Assembly: GCA_903858815.1 (NCBI GenBank) | Contig: CAIOKE010000324.1 | Coordinates: 1 to 64,000 of the forward strand | Direction: 5' to 3' | DNA from: an uncultured Planctomycetaceae bacterium | GTDB taxonomy: Bacteria; Planctomycetota; Planctomycetia; Planctomycetales; Planctomycetaceae | Length of the DNA stretch: 64,000 nucleotides | In this document: piece by piece, positions 45,402 through 54,800 of the stretch | How the letters are laid out: each line of letters begins with the position of its first letter | Position numbering within the stretch: the stretch's first letter is position 1 | Position numbers and translations under genes: made by a program | The notes under the pieces: model-generated | Told to the model about the DNA's origin: nothing | What the model saw: only the letters and a program-made list of their open reading frames with translations | Databases searched by the model: none

Positions 45402-47681
45402 ATGCTGCATCGTCGTCGCTTCCTCGCTCTTGGCATCGCCACTCCCTTCGGCTCTTTGGCTTCTTTCGGCTCAGAGTCTGCGATCGTGGGCGATCAAATC
45501 TCATCGGGTGGCCTTGAAACGCTGATGAACCAGCGGGGCGGCTGGGATCTCGCGGTTTATCGTCGCATTCTGGGGGCGGCGAATGAGCCGAAGGAGGGGG
45601 ATGCCATTGTTGGCGTCGCGGCTGCAGATGATGCCGAGCGTCAGACGGCTCGGCAAACGCTGCTGGCAACGCGACTTGAGACGATTGATCTGCATCCTCC
45701 GTTTGCCGATGCCTTGTTGACCATGATCAACTCGGCTGTCGATCCCTCAAAGCAACGGGAAATGGGCGCATGGACGTTTGCTCAGCTCAAAGCCGCTTTG
45801 CTGTCGTTACCAGAGCCTGACCTGCACCAACTGCGGCGAGGACTGACCAGCGATGTGATCGCCGTTGTTGTTCGGCTGATGACCAATGAAGAACTGATCC
45901 AACTGGGATCGCGGCTCTTCAATCCGCTGCCAGGATCGAAAATTGGCTCCCGTGGTTACATGGGAGCTCGCATACAACCCAATTCGCCCACAGATCATCC
46001 GGACGACATTCGCTGGCAGGTGTTTGACGCGTTCGCATACGGTGTTGGCGATATTCTGGTTGGCACAAATCCGGTCTCCAGTGAGCCCGCTTCGGTGCTG
46101 GAGGTACAGAACTGTCTGCGGGATGTGCTGCAGACCTTTGAATTGACCGATGTGTTACCGCACTGTGTGCTTTCGCATATTGACGTGCAGTCAACGGTCG
46201 AGCAGCAGGCTCCGGGGTCGACTGCTCTGTGGTTTCAGAGTATTGCCGGCAACGACAGTGCCAATCAGACATTTGATATCAGCGTGGAAAAGATGCGGCA
46301 GCATGCGGCCGGTCGCACTGGTCGGTTTGGGCTGTACTTTGAAACGGGTCAGGGCGCTGATTTCACAAACGGGCATGGCCATGGCGTGGACATGGTCATC
46401 TTCGAGTCACGTAAATACGGCTTTGCTCGAGCGCTGACTGCAGACGTCGCGAAAGCTCTGCAGACCGCAGGCAATGGTCACGCTCCGTGGGTGCACCTGA
46501 ACGATGTGGCCGGGTTTATCGGTCCTGAAGTGTTTCGATCTCGTGAACAACTGGTGCGCTGCTGCCTTGAAGATATCGCCATGGGCAAGCTGCATGGTCT
46601 GACGATTGGCCTTGATGTCTGTTCAACGCTGCATATGGATGTGTCAATTGACGACCTTGGCTGGTGCATTGATCAGATCATGCCGGCGAATCCCGCTTAC
46701 CTGATGGCTTTGCCCACAAGAATCGACCCCATGCTGGGTTATCTGACGACTGGCTATCAGGACCATGTCCATATCCGTCGCAGATTCGGCTATCGCGTGG
46801 ATGATCAGATGTGGCAGTTTTATCAGCAGTTGGGAGTTGTAGCAGAGGATGGTTCACCGGGGCCGGCCTTTGGTGATCCAGGGGCCGTGTATCTGCAGTA
46901 CTGCCGTCGTCGGGGTGATGACCGGGCAGAGGCTGAGATCCGCCGGGAAGCGCAGCAACGGATTGCTGAAGTCCGCAGTCGCGGCGTGTTTCTGGCTGAA
47001 GGCCACGGGGCCCAACCTGAACTTCTGAATCCGGGCCTGCAGGCAGAGATTGACAGAATCTATCAGCAGTCGCGACGAGCGATTTGGCAGGAGATGGACA
47101 GCAGCGTTCTGGCCGCAGTTCCTGATGCCATCCCGTTGACGACGAAATCACTGAATCGAACCGACTATATTCTGCACCCGGCCTCGGGTGAGGAATTGAG
47201 TGATGCATCAAAGGGCATTCTGCAGCGACTGCTGGCAAGTCGCAGTCGTACAGCGGATGTGCAGATTGTCATCTCTGATGGCCTGAACGCTCTTGCGCTG
47301 ATGGAGGCTGACCAGCTTTCGCTGCTGCTGGCTGCACTACGGAAGCAGTTGAAGCTGGCAGGGTTCCCAGCGTTTGACGAGCATCTGCTGGTGACATCCG
47401 GACGAGTACGAGCCGGTTATCGAATTGGCGAACAGGTGTTTGGATCGGCAGGCGGTCGAGGCATTCTGCTGCATATTATCGGTGAGCGTCCGGGGACCGG
47501 ACACCATACGATGTCCATTTACATGACGGCAGCCACTGCATCCGTCTGGGGGCAGCCCGGCACGGTCGACCACAATATCACGCGAGTTGTCTCAGGGATT
47601 GCTCAGACTGCACTGGACCCTGAGGTGGCAGCCATTGATGCCGTGCGAATTCTGAAGACTATGACAGGAACACAGGAATGA
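45402..47681 (+). CDS. eutBC: Ethanolamine ammonia-lyase, fused EutB-EutC, with a Tat-like leader
   Basis: An adenosylcobalamin-dependent lyase that converts ethanolamine to acetaldehyde and ammonia. Both subunits are in one 759-residue chain. The EutB part (about 30-480) has GDAIVGVAAADDAER, GLTSDVIAVV, RIQPNSPTDHPDD, YGVGDILVGTNPVS, LYFETGQGADF and MGKLHGLTIGLDVC. The EutC part (about 575-755) has NRTDYILHP, VQIVISDGLNALA, GRVRAGYRIGEQVFG and HIIGERPGTGHH; the first 100 or so residues of a normal EutC are replaced by a helical linker. The N-terminus MLHRRRFLALGIATPFGSL resembles a Tat signal, odd for a cobalamin enzyme. Start: ATG at 45402. Its stop overlaps the start of the NagA-like gene. 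No microcompartment, reactivase or transporter gene is nearby. Confidence 0.93.
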   Translation: MLHRRRFLALGIATPFGSLASFGSESAIVGDQISSGGLETLMNQRGGWDLAVYRRILGAANEPKEGDAIVGVAAADDAERQTARQTLLATRLETIDLHPPFADALLTMINSAVDPSKQREMGAWTFAQLKAALLSLPEPDLHQLRRGLTSDVIAVVVRLMTNEELIQLGSRLFNPLPGSKIGSRGYMGARIQPNSPTDHPDDIRWQVFDAFAYGVGDILVGTNPVSSEPASVLEVQNCLRDVLQTFELTDVLPHCVLSHIDVQSTVEQQAPGSTALWFQSIAGNDSANQTFDISVEKMRQHAAGRTGRFGLYFETGQGADFTNGHGHGVDMVIFESRKYGFARALTADVAKALQTAGNGHAPWVHLNDVAGFIGPEVFRSREQLVRCCLEDIAMGKLHGLTIGLDVCSTLHMDVSIDDLGWCIDQIMPANPAYLMALPTRIDPMLGYLTTGYQDHVHIRRRFGYRVDDQMWQFYQQLGVVAEDGSPGPAFGDPGAVYLQYCRRRGDDRAEAEIRREAQQRIAEVRSRGVFLAEGHGAQPELLNPGLQAEIDRIYQQSRRAIWQEMDSSVLAAVPDAIPLTTKSLNRTDYILHPASGEELSDASKGILQRLLASRSRTADVQIVISDGLNALALMEADQLSLLLAALRKQLKLAGFPAFDEHLLVTSGRVRAGYRIGEQVFGSAGGRGILLHIIGERPGTGHHTMSIYMTAATASVWGQPGTVDHNITRVVSGIAQTALDPEVAAIDAVRILKTMTGTQE

Positions 47682-48859
47682 CTGAAGGCAGTGCTCGGGA
47701 TGTGAGATTACTGTCCACCGGCGAATGCGTGCGTCTGGAAATTGCGGGCACTCGTATCCGCTCTGTGTTGCCGATCCACCGTCCGGTTGATCCGTTGACA
47801 TTGCCGTGGGCCGCGCCGGGACTATTCGATCTGCAGGTGAACGGTTATGCCGGAATCTGGTTCAGCAGCACCGAACTGACGATCAGTCAGGTGCAGCAGG
47901 TGCTGTACAGCTATGCAAGGCAGGGGCTGACGGGGTGTCTGCCAACACTCATCACCAATTCCGCAGAGGCTCTGGAGCATGGTCTGACGGTGCTGCGGCA
48001 GGCACGAACAACCTGTGACCTGTGTCGGAGAATGATTGTTGGTATTCATGTGGAAGGCCCCTGGATCTCCAGTCTCGATGGGCCCCGGGGCGCACATCCG
48101 CTGGCACATGTGCGTCCCTGTACTCTGGCCGAATATCACTGCTGGCAGCGGGCATCCGGAGGTCTGGTACGATTGATTACAGTGGCTCCGGAATGCCCCG
48201 GGGTACTTTCGGTTCTGCCGCAGATCGCTGCAGATGGTGTCTGTGTGGCCATCGGACATTCGGCGGCCACTGCCCAGCAGATCCATGAAGCTGCAGCCCA
48301 GGGGGCGCGACTGAGCACTCATCTTGGAAATGGCTGTGCCGGAATGGTACCTCGGCATGACAACGTGTTCTGGCCGCAGTTGGCCGATGATCTGCTGACT
48401 GCCAGTGTCATCGCAGACGGCTGGCACATACCGACCGATCTGCTGAACTGCATTTATCGCTGTAAATCGGCATCCCGAGTTGTCCTGACGTCGGATGTCT
48501 CAGGTTTCGGGGGGTGCTCACCGGGCCGATATACAACTCCTGCAGTGGATGTTGAAGTTCTTGACGACGGACGAATTGTTGTTGCTGGTCAGCGACAGTT
48601 TCTGGCTGGCTCGGGTGCCAGTACTATGGACTGCGTCCAGCAGTTTCATCGAAGTACCGGCGTGTCGATGCAGCAGACGTGGGATCTTGCCACCACGAAT
48701 CCTCGGCAGCTGCTGGGGCTGCCCTGCCCCGAAATCGCGGAAGGTGCTGTTGCCAGCCTGACTCTGTTCCATGCGGCAACGGCGGACAATGTGCTGACAC
48801 TGCAGCCGGTTGCGGCGATCATTCAGGGACAGACTATTGTCGCTGATCAGGGTGACTGA
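47678..48859 (+). CDS. N-acetylglucosamine-6-phosphate deacetylase-like amidohydrolase
   Basis: A 393-residue metal-dependent amidohydrolase of the NagA type, which removes acetate from N-acetylglucosamine-6-phosphate in amino-sugar recycling. Visible ligands: GLFDLQVNGYAG (49-60), Glu126 in GIHVEGPWIS, His194 in IGHSAAT, His215 in STHLGNG, ADGWHI (246-251) and Asp273 in TSDVSGFGG. Length fits NagA. The start ATG overlaps the previous stop by four bases (ATGA), so it is translated with the ethanolamine ammonia-lyase, an unusual pairing. No nagB is seen, so another N-acyl substrate is possible. Its 3' end overlaps the convergent gene by 13 bases. Confidence 0.85.
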   Translation: MTEGSARDVRLLSTGECVRLEIAGTRIRSVLPIHRPVDPLTLPWAAPGLFDLQVNGYAGIWFSSTELTISQVQQVLYSYARQGLTGCLPTLITNSAEALEHGLTVLRQARTTCDLCRRMIVGIHVEGPWISSLDGPRGAHPLAHVRPCTLAEYHCWQRASGGLVRLITVAPECPGVLSVLPQIAADGVCVAIGHSAATAQQIHEAAAQGARLSTHLGNGCAGMVPRHDNVFWPQLADDLLTASVIADGWHIPTDLLNCIYRCKSASRVVLTSDVSGFGGCSPGRYTTPAVDVEVLDDGRIVVAGQRQFLAGSGASTMDCVQQFHRSTGVSMQQTWDLATTNPRQLLGLPCPEIAEGAVASLTLFHAATADNVLTLQPVAAIIQGQTIVADQGD

Positions 48860-51450
48860 TGGGGACGTGCTGCCGTCTGCAGGATTTTCAGGAATTCCGT
48901 TAGCTGAAACTGAGTTGGCCAGTTGCCTCGCAGCCTGATGTTTCGCACTCGAGCTTCTCTGCGAGTTCGCAAATAAGCAAACCCGAATCTGCTGTCGTCA
49001 GGACTCCAGGAAAATGCAATGGGATTCTGATCATTCAGCGTAAGTTCAAATCCACTGCTCGTGCGTTCAAGGACGGCCTGATTCCAGCCCAATCGAAGTG
49101 TGTGCGCTGGACTGACTGCATTTAATGGCAAGCGACGTCCATTGAAACCTGCCAGTTTTTCCCACCACGCGCGCGGGCTGTGTTTCAGAAAAATACCGGT
49201 TGGCAGGATTTCAAGAATTGATTGACCAATCACTGGATGGCACTGACTGCGCCCCGGCTGGTAGTCGAACTCCCAACTCACCCGGTCACCCTCTGACAAT
49301 GGTCTCTGATAGACAATCTGTCCGACCGGCTGGCAATCCTGCGGGAATCCCGCCAGCGGAGCAGTTCGCTGCAGACTCCGTTTTCCTGTCAATTCGCCCG
49401 ACACAACCTGCCAGTCGGGTGCACCAACCGGTGGCTGCGCTGTTCCTGTGACGGAATCCAGCTGCAGATCGGGCTGCGTCTGACCACTGAGTCGACTGCT
49501 CCAGCCCCGCAGATCGGTCGAATCCAGCAATGTTACTTCAGGCGGAATCTGTGGCGTCCCAGTGATACTGAGACCATCCACGCGTATGTTTTCCGCCTGC
49601 GAACTTTGCAGGAAAAGCCACGGGCTGGAGCTGCCCGTTGCTGGCATCGACCACAGTTCCTGTCCCGAAATCACCAGCCGCACTTTCCCGGCGGCGACGT
49701 CCATCAGCTGCGAAGAATCAGGGCGTGCTGGGTCGAAGCTCACCAGCTTTTTCTGCAGAACCTGACCCGATGTTGAACGCAGCTTCACTTCGCCGACTTC
49801 ACTGGCATCCGGAAAAACATTCTGGTAACCAAACCATGGCAAGTTGGCTGCTTCAGAGTTAATGGAGTTGGTGATCTGAAACTGGCCTGTCAGTGGCCAG
49901 GGAAAATACCAGCAGTGCGTTGGAACTTCAGCCACTGCATCAGAGCCACCACCAAACGATGCTTCAGGCGTGTCATCGGTCACCCATATCTGTTCCCGGC
50001 GTGAGCCGACTGGCGGTGCCAGCATCTCAGTCCCAGCCATCAGCAACAGCAGCCCTTTCCGGGCGACCACGTCGCCACTCGCCGCTGCCTCAGACCACGT
50101 CTTCCGCAGTTCGTCTGCCCGCCCGGACTGTACAGCAGCAAGGACGATCTCTTCTGTCAGCTCAAATCGCTGCTGGTCTGATGCCTGTTCCCCTGGGGCT
50201 GACGAGGTGGCAATCTGCGGAGCCTGTTCACGCACCAGCAGCCACAAATCACCGAGCAAAACCATCTGAAACAGTCTCCAGCGGTCTTCTGCCGACATGC
50301 GATGGACTGCCTGCAGGGGCAGAAAGAAACGCAGGTCAGAGGCTGTCAGAACGCTGGTTTCCAGCTGCAGAGAACGAAAGATCGAAAACCGCCGTAAACC
50401 GGCTGTCGACAGATCATGCACAAAACACATCTGAGCCGTCAGCAGATAGTGCTGTGTCAGCATTCGCAAAACGGGGCTGCTGTCATCCTGTGCGGCAAAC
50501 TGCTCCATCAGGACATCGGCTGTGGCCAACGACTTCTGCAGGCCGTCCGCTGATTCGAGTTGATATGCAGTTGGCCCGGCGAGAATGCAGGCATCGCGCA
50601 GTAATCTGAGCAGAACGCCCGAGCCGCCTGTCCGCATTACGGTGTTTGAAAGCTGCTGCAGCAGCTGCAGGCTGCCCTGTTGAACAGATTGATCGGCCGA
50701 CTGTAGTCCGGTCATCAGAATCTGGGTCACCTGCAGGCCGTGCTGCTGCAGTAGTTCCCTGGTGATCGGAAGCTCACACAACTGTTGCAACGCTTTCTGC
50801 TGCCCCGACAGGTCGTCAGCCTCATGGCTGATCAACCACAAAAGAATGGCTCGGTCTGCGGTCGCTGGCTGTTCGTGTTGACGCAGTGCGGCAAGCCATT
50901 CGTGATGTACGCCGGCTGCTGCTGCGGTTCTGGCGATCAGAGCTCCGCCGCAGGTCTCCAGTACAAAGGGATACCCCGGCCCTTTCAGAGATGACTGCAA
51001 GAGTGATACTCGCTGACCGTTTTTGCCTGACACGAACGGCCGCAGTACTTCGGCAATACGAGCCGGGGGCGTCTGCTGATTGACCCAGCGAAGGTATAAT
51101 CGATCAAGCAGTGGCACGATCTGGTCGGCAACATCTGCTTCAAGGTCACGGAGCGATGCTGCGGATTCCGAATGACTGGCGATTTCATCCCACAGCCCCG
51201 CAGCCTGCTCCGTCAGCCTGAGACTGGCCTCAGAATCCCGGCGATCAATGGCTGTGACGGCCTGTGCCAGCAGCTGTCGAATCTGTTCACGCGAACCCTC
51301 TGTTGGCGTTGCCAACTGAGGGAGCTGTGCGGCCCACAACAGATCTGAGCCTGCCGCGAAGCAATACAAAAGTGCCAGCCACAGCCCACGCGAAAACGCT
51401 GACAGAGACACGCGGTAGTCAGAACAACTCGGCAAGCGGCTGGCCTCCAT
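48847..51450 (-). CDS. Planctomycete secreted protein of unknown function (DUF1581/DUF1583-like)
   Basis: An 867-residue protein that I recognise only by type. The N-terminal half (to about 430) is helical and rich in Leu/Gln/Ala. The C-terminal half is beta-rich with many Trp and Gly, for example PTHCWYFPWPLTGQF, DSTDLRGWSSRL, VSWEFDYQPGRSQCHPVIGQ and NGRRLPLNAVSPAHTLRLGWN; that end resembles lectin-like sandwich domains of planctomycete DUF1583 proteins. Start is uncertain: ATG at 51450 overlaps the preceding DUF1501 gene by 32 bases, while GTG at 51410 directly exposes a good signal peptide (SLSAFSRGLWLALLYCFAAG). It is downstream of, and probably translated with, the DUF1501 gene. No catalytic residues were identified. 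Confidence 0.7.
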   Translation of the reverse strand: MEASRLPSCSDYRVSLSAFSRGLWLALLYCFAAGSDLLWAAQLPQLATPTEGSREQIRQLLAQAVTAIDRRDSEASLRLTEQAAGLWDEIASHSESAASLRDLEADVADQIVPLLDRLYLRWVNQQTPPARIAEVLRPFVSGKNGQRVSLLQSSLKGPGYPFVLETCGGALIARTAAAAGVHHEWLAALRQHEQPATADRAILLWLISHEADDLSGQQKALQQLCELPITRELLQQHGLQVTQILMTGLQSADQSVQQGSLQLLQQLSNTVMRTGGSGVLLRLLRDACILAGPTAYQLESADGLQKSLATADVLMEQFAAQDDSSPVLRMLTQHYLLTAQMCFVHDLSTAGLRRFSIFRSLQLETSVLTASDLRFFLPLQAVHRMSAEDRWRLFQMVLLGDLWLLVREQAPQIATSSAPGEQASDQQRFELTEEIVLAAVQSGRADELRKTWSEAAASGDVVARKGLLLLMAGTEMLAPPVGSRREQIWVTDDTPEASFGGGSDAVAEVPTHCWYFPWPLTGQFQITNSINSEAANLPWFGYQNVFPDASEVGEVKLRSTSGQVLQKKLVSFDPARPDSSQLMDVAAGKVRLVISGQELWSMPATGSSSPWLFLQSSQAENIRVDGLSITGTPQIPPEVTLLDSTDLRGWSSRLSGQTQPDLQLDSVTGTAQPPVGAPDWQVVSGELTGKRSLQRTAPLAGFPQDCQPVGQIVYQRPLSEGDRVSWEFDYQPGRSQCHPVIGQSILEILPTGIFLKHSPRAWWEKLAGFNGRRLPLNAVSPAHTLRLGWNQAVLERTSSGFELTLNDQNPIAFSWSPDDSRFGFAYLRTRREARVRNIRLRGNWPTQFQLTEFLKILQTAARPHQSP

Positions 51451-52891
51451 CCACCACAAACTTTGGACGGCCCTGATGATCAGTGTACTGCACATCCTGC
51501 GGAACGTCGAAATAGCGAAACAAAGTGGCTGCCAGATCCGCAGGAGTCACGGGACGCTCGCGAATCGTCCCGCCATCCTTCTCCGACGCTCCGATCACCT
51601 GGCCATGCCGCAGGCCACCACCAGCCAGACACATCGACATGATGTCCGTCCAGTGATTGCGACCGTCCGTGCTGTCCTGCGTCCCCATGTTCGGAGTCCG
51701 CCCGAATTCCCCCATTGCAATCACCAGTACCTGGTCAAGGAGTCCTCGTTCCTCCAGATCGGACACCAAAGTCGTCAGCAGGTGGTCAAACAACGGCAGC
51801 AGTGGACCCAGTCCCTTGCTGATCCCGCCGTAGGGTGGAATATTATCTCCGTGAGTATCCCACGTTCCCGAGGCAGTGTGATAGCTGAGATCCAGTGTGA
51901 CAAACGCCGTACCAGCCTCAACCAGTCGGCGAGCAATCAGCGCCTGCTGGCACCAAAGGTGATTTCCATAGCGAGCGCGAACGGCTGGGTCCTCACGGTT
52001 CAGATCGAATGCAGCCCGAGCCCTGTCACCAAGCAGCAGATCCACAGCCTGCCGCTGATAGGCACCAAGCGCGTCCATGGAACCATCCTGATCTCGTCCG
52101 GCCTTCAGCACGTCAAACTGCTGCAGCAAGGACAGCCGATCATGCAGTCGATCCTGATTCAGGCCTCGTGGCATCTGAAAAATATCACCACCACTCACCT
52201 GCCCGGTATCCCGACCAACATTGGTATAGACCGGCAGCACCGCTGCCTTATCGCAGATAAAGGGGTCATATTGCTTGCCAAGATACCCAGCAAAGGCGAG
52301 GTGCGAACGAGACTTCATAAACGCGGCGTAGGCCGGCATCGCGGCATGATTTGAGCCGTGATGTTTGGCAATGACGGAGGCCAGTGCCGGGTAGCGGACA
52401 GCTTCCGGATTGACTCGAGGTTCCGCAGCCAGATTGGCCGTCTGAAAGACCATGTTGGGTTCATGATTGCTGTGACGCGCGTCCACGGAGCGGATGATGG
52501 TGAATCGATCCAGCATGGCCGCCTGTTTCGGCAGATGTTCAGAAATCACCACACCCGGCAGCCTGGTTTGAGTGACCCCAAATGGCCCACGGTTGATCCA
52601 TGGTCGCTCAGGCTTACTGTCCCACGTGTCAATCTGGCTTGGTCCACCTGCCATCCACAAAAGGATGACACTTTTGCCCCGCGAACTGCGCTGCCCGGAG
52701 GCAGCCCGAGACTGCTGCGTTTGCAGCAGCTGGGCCAGACTTAACCCCCCGATACCCGCCAGACCAGTTTTCAGCATCCCCCGCCGGTTCTGCAGGTACA
52801 GACCCTCTCGAGTTCGCCCCTGAAACGAACCAAACGCATGGCCACCATGCTGATTGACCGAACAGGCTGTTGCTGTTTGATTCGATCCCAT
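51419..52891 (-). CDS. DUF1501 protein (sulfatase-like fold, Tat-type leader)
   Basis: A 490-residue planctomycete-type DUF1501 protein, related to the alkaline phosphatase/sulfatase superfamily. Seen: a twin-arginine region LQNRRGMLKTGLAGIGGL at about residues 33-50, then SVILLWMAGGPSQIDTWDSKP with the metal-site aspartate, RSVDARHSNHEPNM, the GTWDTHGDNIPPYG motif and VLVIAMGEFGRTPNMG near the C-terminus. Such proteins are usually paired with a DUF1549/DUF1553 cytochrome protein; none is adjacent here. Start: ATG at 52891, although shorter starts nearer the twin arginines are possible. The C-terminal end overlaps the next gene on the same strand. Confidence 0.92.
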   Translation of the reverse strand: MGSNQTATACSVNQHGGHAFGSFQGRTREGLYLQNRRGMLKTGLAGIGGLSLAQLLQTQQSRAASGQRSSRGKSVILLWMAGGPSQIDTWDSKPERPWINRGPFGVTQTRLPGVVISEHLPKQAAMLDRFTIIRSVDARHSNHEPNMVFQTANLAAEPRVNPEAVRYPALASVIAKHHGSNHAAMPAYAAFMKSRSHLAFAGYLGKQYDPFICDKAAVLPVYTNVGRDTGQVSGGDIFQMPRGLNQDRLHDRLSLLQQFDVLKAGRDQDGSMDALGAYQRQAVDLLLGDRARAAFDLNREDPAVRARYGNHLWCQQALIARRLVEAGTAFVTLDLSYHTASGTWDTHGDNIPPYGGISKGLGPLLPLFDHLLTTLVSDLEERGLLDQVLVIAMGEFGRTPNMGTQDSTDGRNHWTDIMSMCLAGGGLRHGQVIGASEKDGGTIRERPVTPADLAATLFRYFDVPQDVQYTDHQGRPKFVVDGGQPLAELF

Positions 52892-52952
52892 CTGCTGCTG
52901 TCCAGTACAGTATTGCTTGACTGGGAGGGTGCACGGATGCTGAGTGAATCGA

Positions 52953-54644
52953 CTATTTTGCAGGTGCAGCGGTCAATGGAATCGTGACTTCAGTCCATTG
53001 CGGCTGCTGGGCCTTCTGAATCTGCTGCTCAAGCTCACGAATGAAAGGGTCAAAACGCGCAATGTCTGCTGCATTGTTCCCCTGCTCATGCTTGCGAAAA
53101 CCAAACAGGTAGGTGACGTTCTGTGGCCGCCAGCGATGAAAATACAGCTCATTCTTTTTCTGAATTAACTGCCGCAGTGCAGCATAGCCACTGTCGGCGA
53201 AAATACTGACGGTGGTGGGTTTATCCGCAGCTGCACGCACAATTTCCGCCGCAAGGGGTAGTGGTGACAGCGTCTGTGGCCGGATCTTCAATGACACCTG
53301 CTTGCCACCATCAAGGAATCGGACGTCCTCGATCTCCGTTCCCGTCGCCTCGACCTTCCCTGCTGCCACGTCAATTCGCAGCTTTGCCGGCGTCGCTGCC
53401 ACGCCCAGCAGGCGTTGGCGCAGCACCAGTGCCGCACATGCATACCCGTCAGCCGTCAAATGCATGCCGTTCTCGGCCAGCCCATCAAGGCCAGTTGCCT
53501 GTGGATGCAGGACGCTGTTCAGAGACTGCATGCTGGTCGTGAAATCTGAAAACAGATCCACAAACGGCAGCTGCCGTGACTGTGCCGTACTGCCAGCCGC
53601 GTCTGCGTATAGCCGGATCTTTGAGTTGAATCGAGCGGGTGAAGGAATCGGGGCCTTGGCTGGAAACAGTTCGTGCGGTGAAACAATCACACACGGAATT
53701 CCCGATGCCTGCAGCTCGTCCACGAACTGTCCGAACTGCCGACTGAATTGATCCGGAGTCATCCCTGCAGTCAAGGCCTCGTTCTGACCATAGCACAGAA
53801 TCGCCACCGTCGGCTCCTCTGCACGAATGTGCTCTACCATCCGCAGATAACCCACGGCGGGAGCATCAAAGATGCCACGCGATTCCGCCTGCACCGTGTC
53901 AGCACTCCAGCCCAGATTCCGAAACGTCACACGACGAATGCCAAGTGTGCCCGCGAGAATCGACTCGAGGTGCTCTGAAAGCTGGGCCCGCTCAACAAAC
54001 GTCGCACCCACGAACACCACATGGTCGCCATCCTGGAACTCAAAAGGCAGAGTTCGCCGCAGCACGCCCTTGCGAGCGGCAGACTCGGCTTTGGCTGGAA
54101 TCTGCACCATCGCAGCAAAGGCCGGCGCCTGCTCAGGGGACTTGAATTCCTTCCAGTCACGGTCATTGAAATCCGTCTGCTCCCAGCCCACCGGCGGTGG
54201 CGCTGGGGCCTGCTTCCACGGACCACCCACTACCTGGGCCGCACCGCCCCTGACAAAAACAAGGCGTGCGCCAAAGATGGCCCCCGATTCTGCTCCCTGA
54301 ACTTCGACTGCAACCATATTGCGACCCGGTCGAAGCAGGGGCTGAACATCAAAAACGCGAGCGATCGTAGTGGAATCGGCGACCGCAAACTGATCGTACT
54401 TCAATAATCTCTGGCCGTTCACATAGAGCGAACAACGAGCATTCCCGACAAGGGCCAGACGGGCAGCCTCTGGTACAGAACTGCCACCATCAACCGCCCA
54501 GCGACCCCACGCCGCTGATTTGCCGTCCGCCGCAGCAACCGAAAACCACTGCAACTGGCCGGCATCCTGCGCCTTCACTGGCTGAGAAACGCCGAAGCAC
54601 AGAGCTGTTATCAGAAAAATACGTAGACTTGTCGCTGATCGCAT
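52953..54644 (-). CDS. Secreted SGNH/GDSL-hydrolase-like protein with a variant nucleophile block
   Basis: A 563-residue exported protein: signal peptide (about 1-25, ending QPVKA), an N-terminal jelly-roll domain (about 30-190) like those that precede glycan enzymes, then an SGNH-type domain (about 205-420). Block II (LGWSADTV), block III (CYGQNEAL) and block V (NGMHLTADGY, with the catalytic His) are recognisable. Block I, normally GDS, reads VGATFVER here, so a Thr stands where the nucleophilic Ser is expected. A C-terminal helical region follows. It may act on an acylated glycan or have become a binding protein. Start: ATG at 54644. It heads the minus-strand group with the DUF1501 gene, about 60 bases apart. 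Confidence 0.8.
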   Translation of the reverse strand: MRSATSLRIFLITALCFGVSQPVKAQDAGQLQWFSVAAADGKSAAWGRWAVDGGSSVPEAARLALVGNARCSLYVNGQRLLKYDQFAVADSTTIARVFDVQPLLRPGRNMVAVEVQGAESGAIFGARLVFVRGGAAQVVGGPWKQAPAPPPVGWEQTDFNDRDWKEFKSPEQAPAFAAMVQIPAKAESAARKGVLRRTLPFEFQDGDHVVFVGATFVERAQLSEHLESILAGTLGIRRVTFRNLGWSADTVQAESRGIFDAPAVGYLRMVEHIRAEEPTVAILCYGQNEALTAGMTPDQFSRQFGQFVDELQASGIPCVIVSPHELFPAKAPIPSPARFNSKIRLYADAAGSTAQSRQLPFVDLFSDFTTSMQSLNSVLHPQATGLDGLAENGMHLTADGYACAALVLRQRLLGVAATPAKLRIDVAAGKVEATGTEIEDVRFLDGGKQVSLKIRPQTLSPLPLAAEIVRAAADKPTTVSIFADSGYAALRQLIQKKNELYFHRWRPQNVTYLFGFRKHEQGNNAADIARFDPFIRELEQQIQKAQQPQWTEVTIPLTAAPAK

Positions 54645-54800
54645 GAGCAGAAGTTTCCCGGCAGGAATTCCGTAACATCGTTCCCCGGGGACAGATTACG
54701 AAATTGGAGTCGTTGTGACTACTGCACAGGCCACTTTCAGTCCAACGGATTCCTGCAGAAAACGAAAACCGGGGTCGCTGTGCCACGCACGTCCGCGTCC

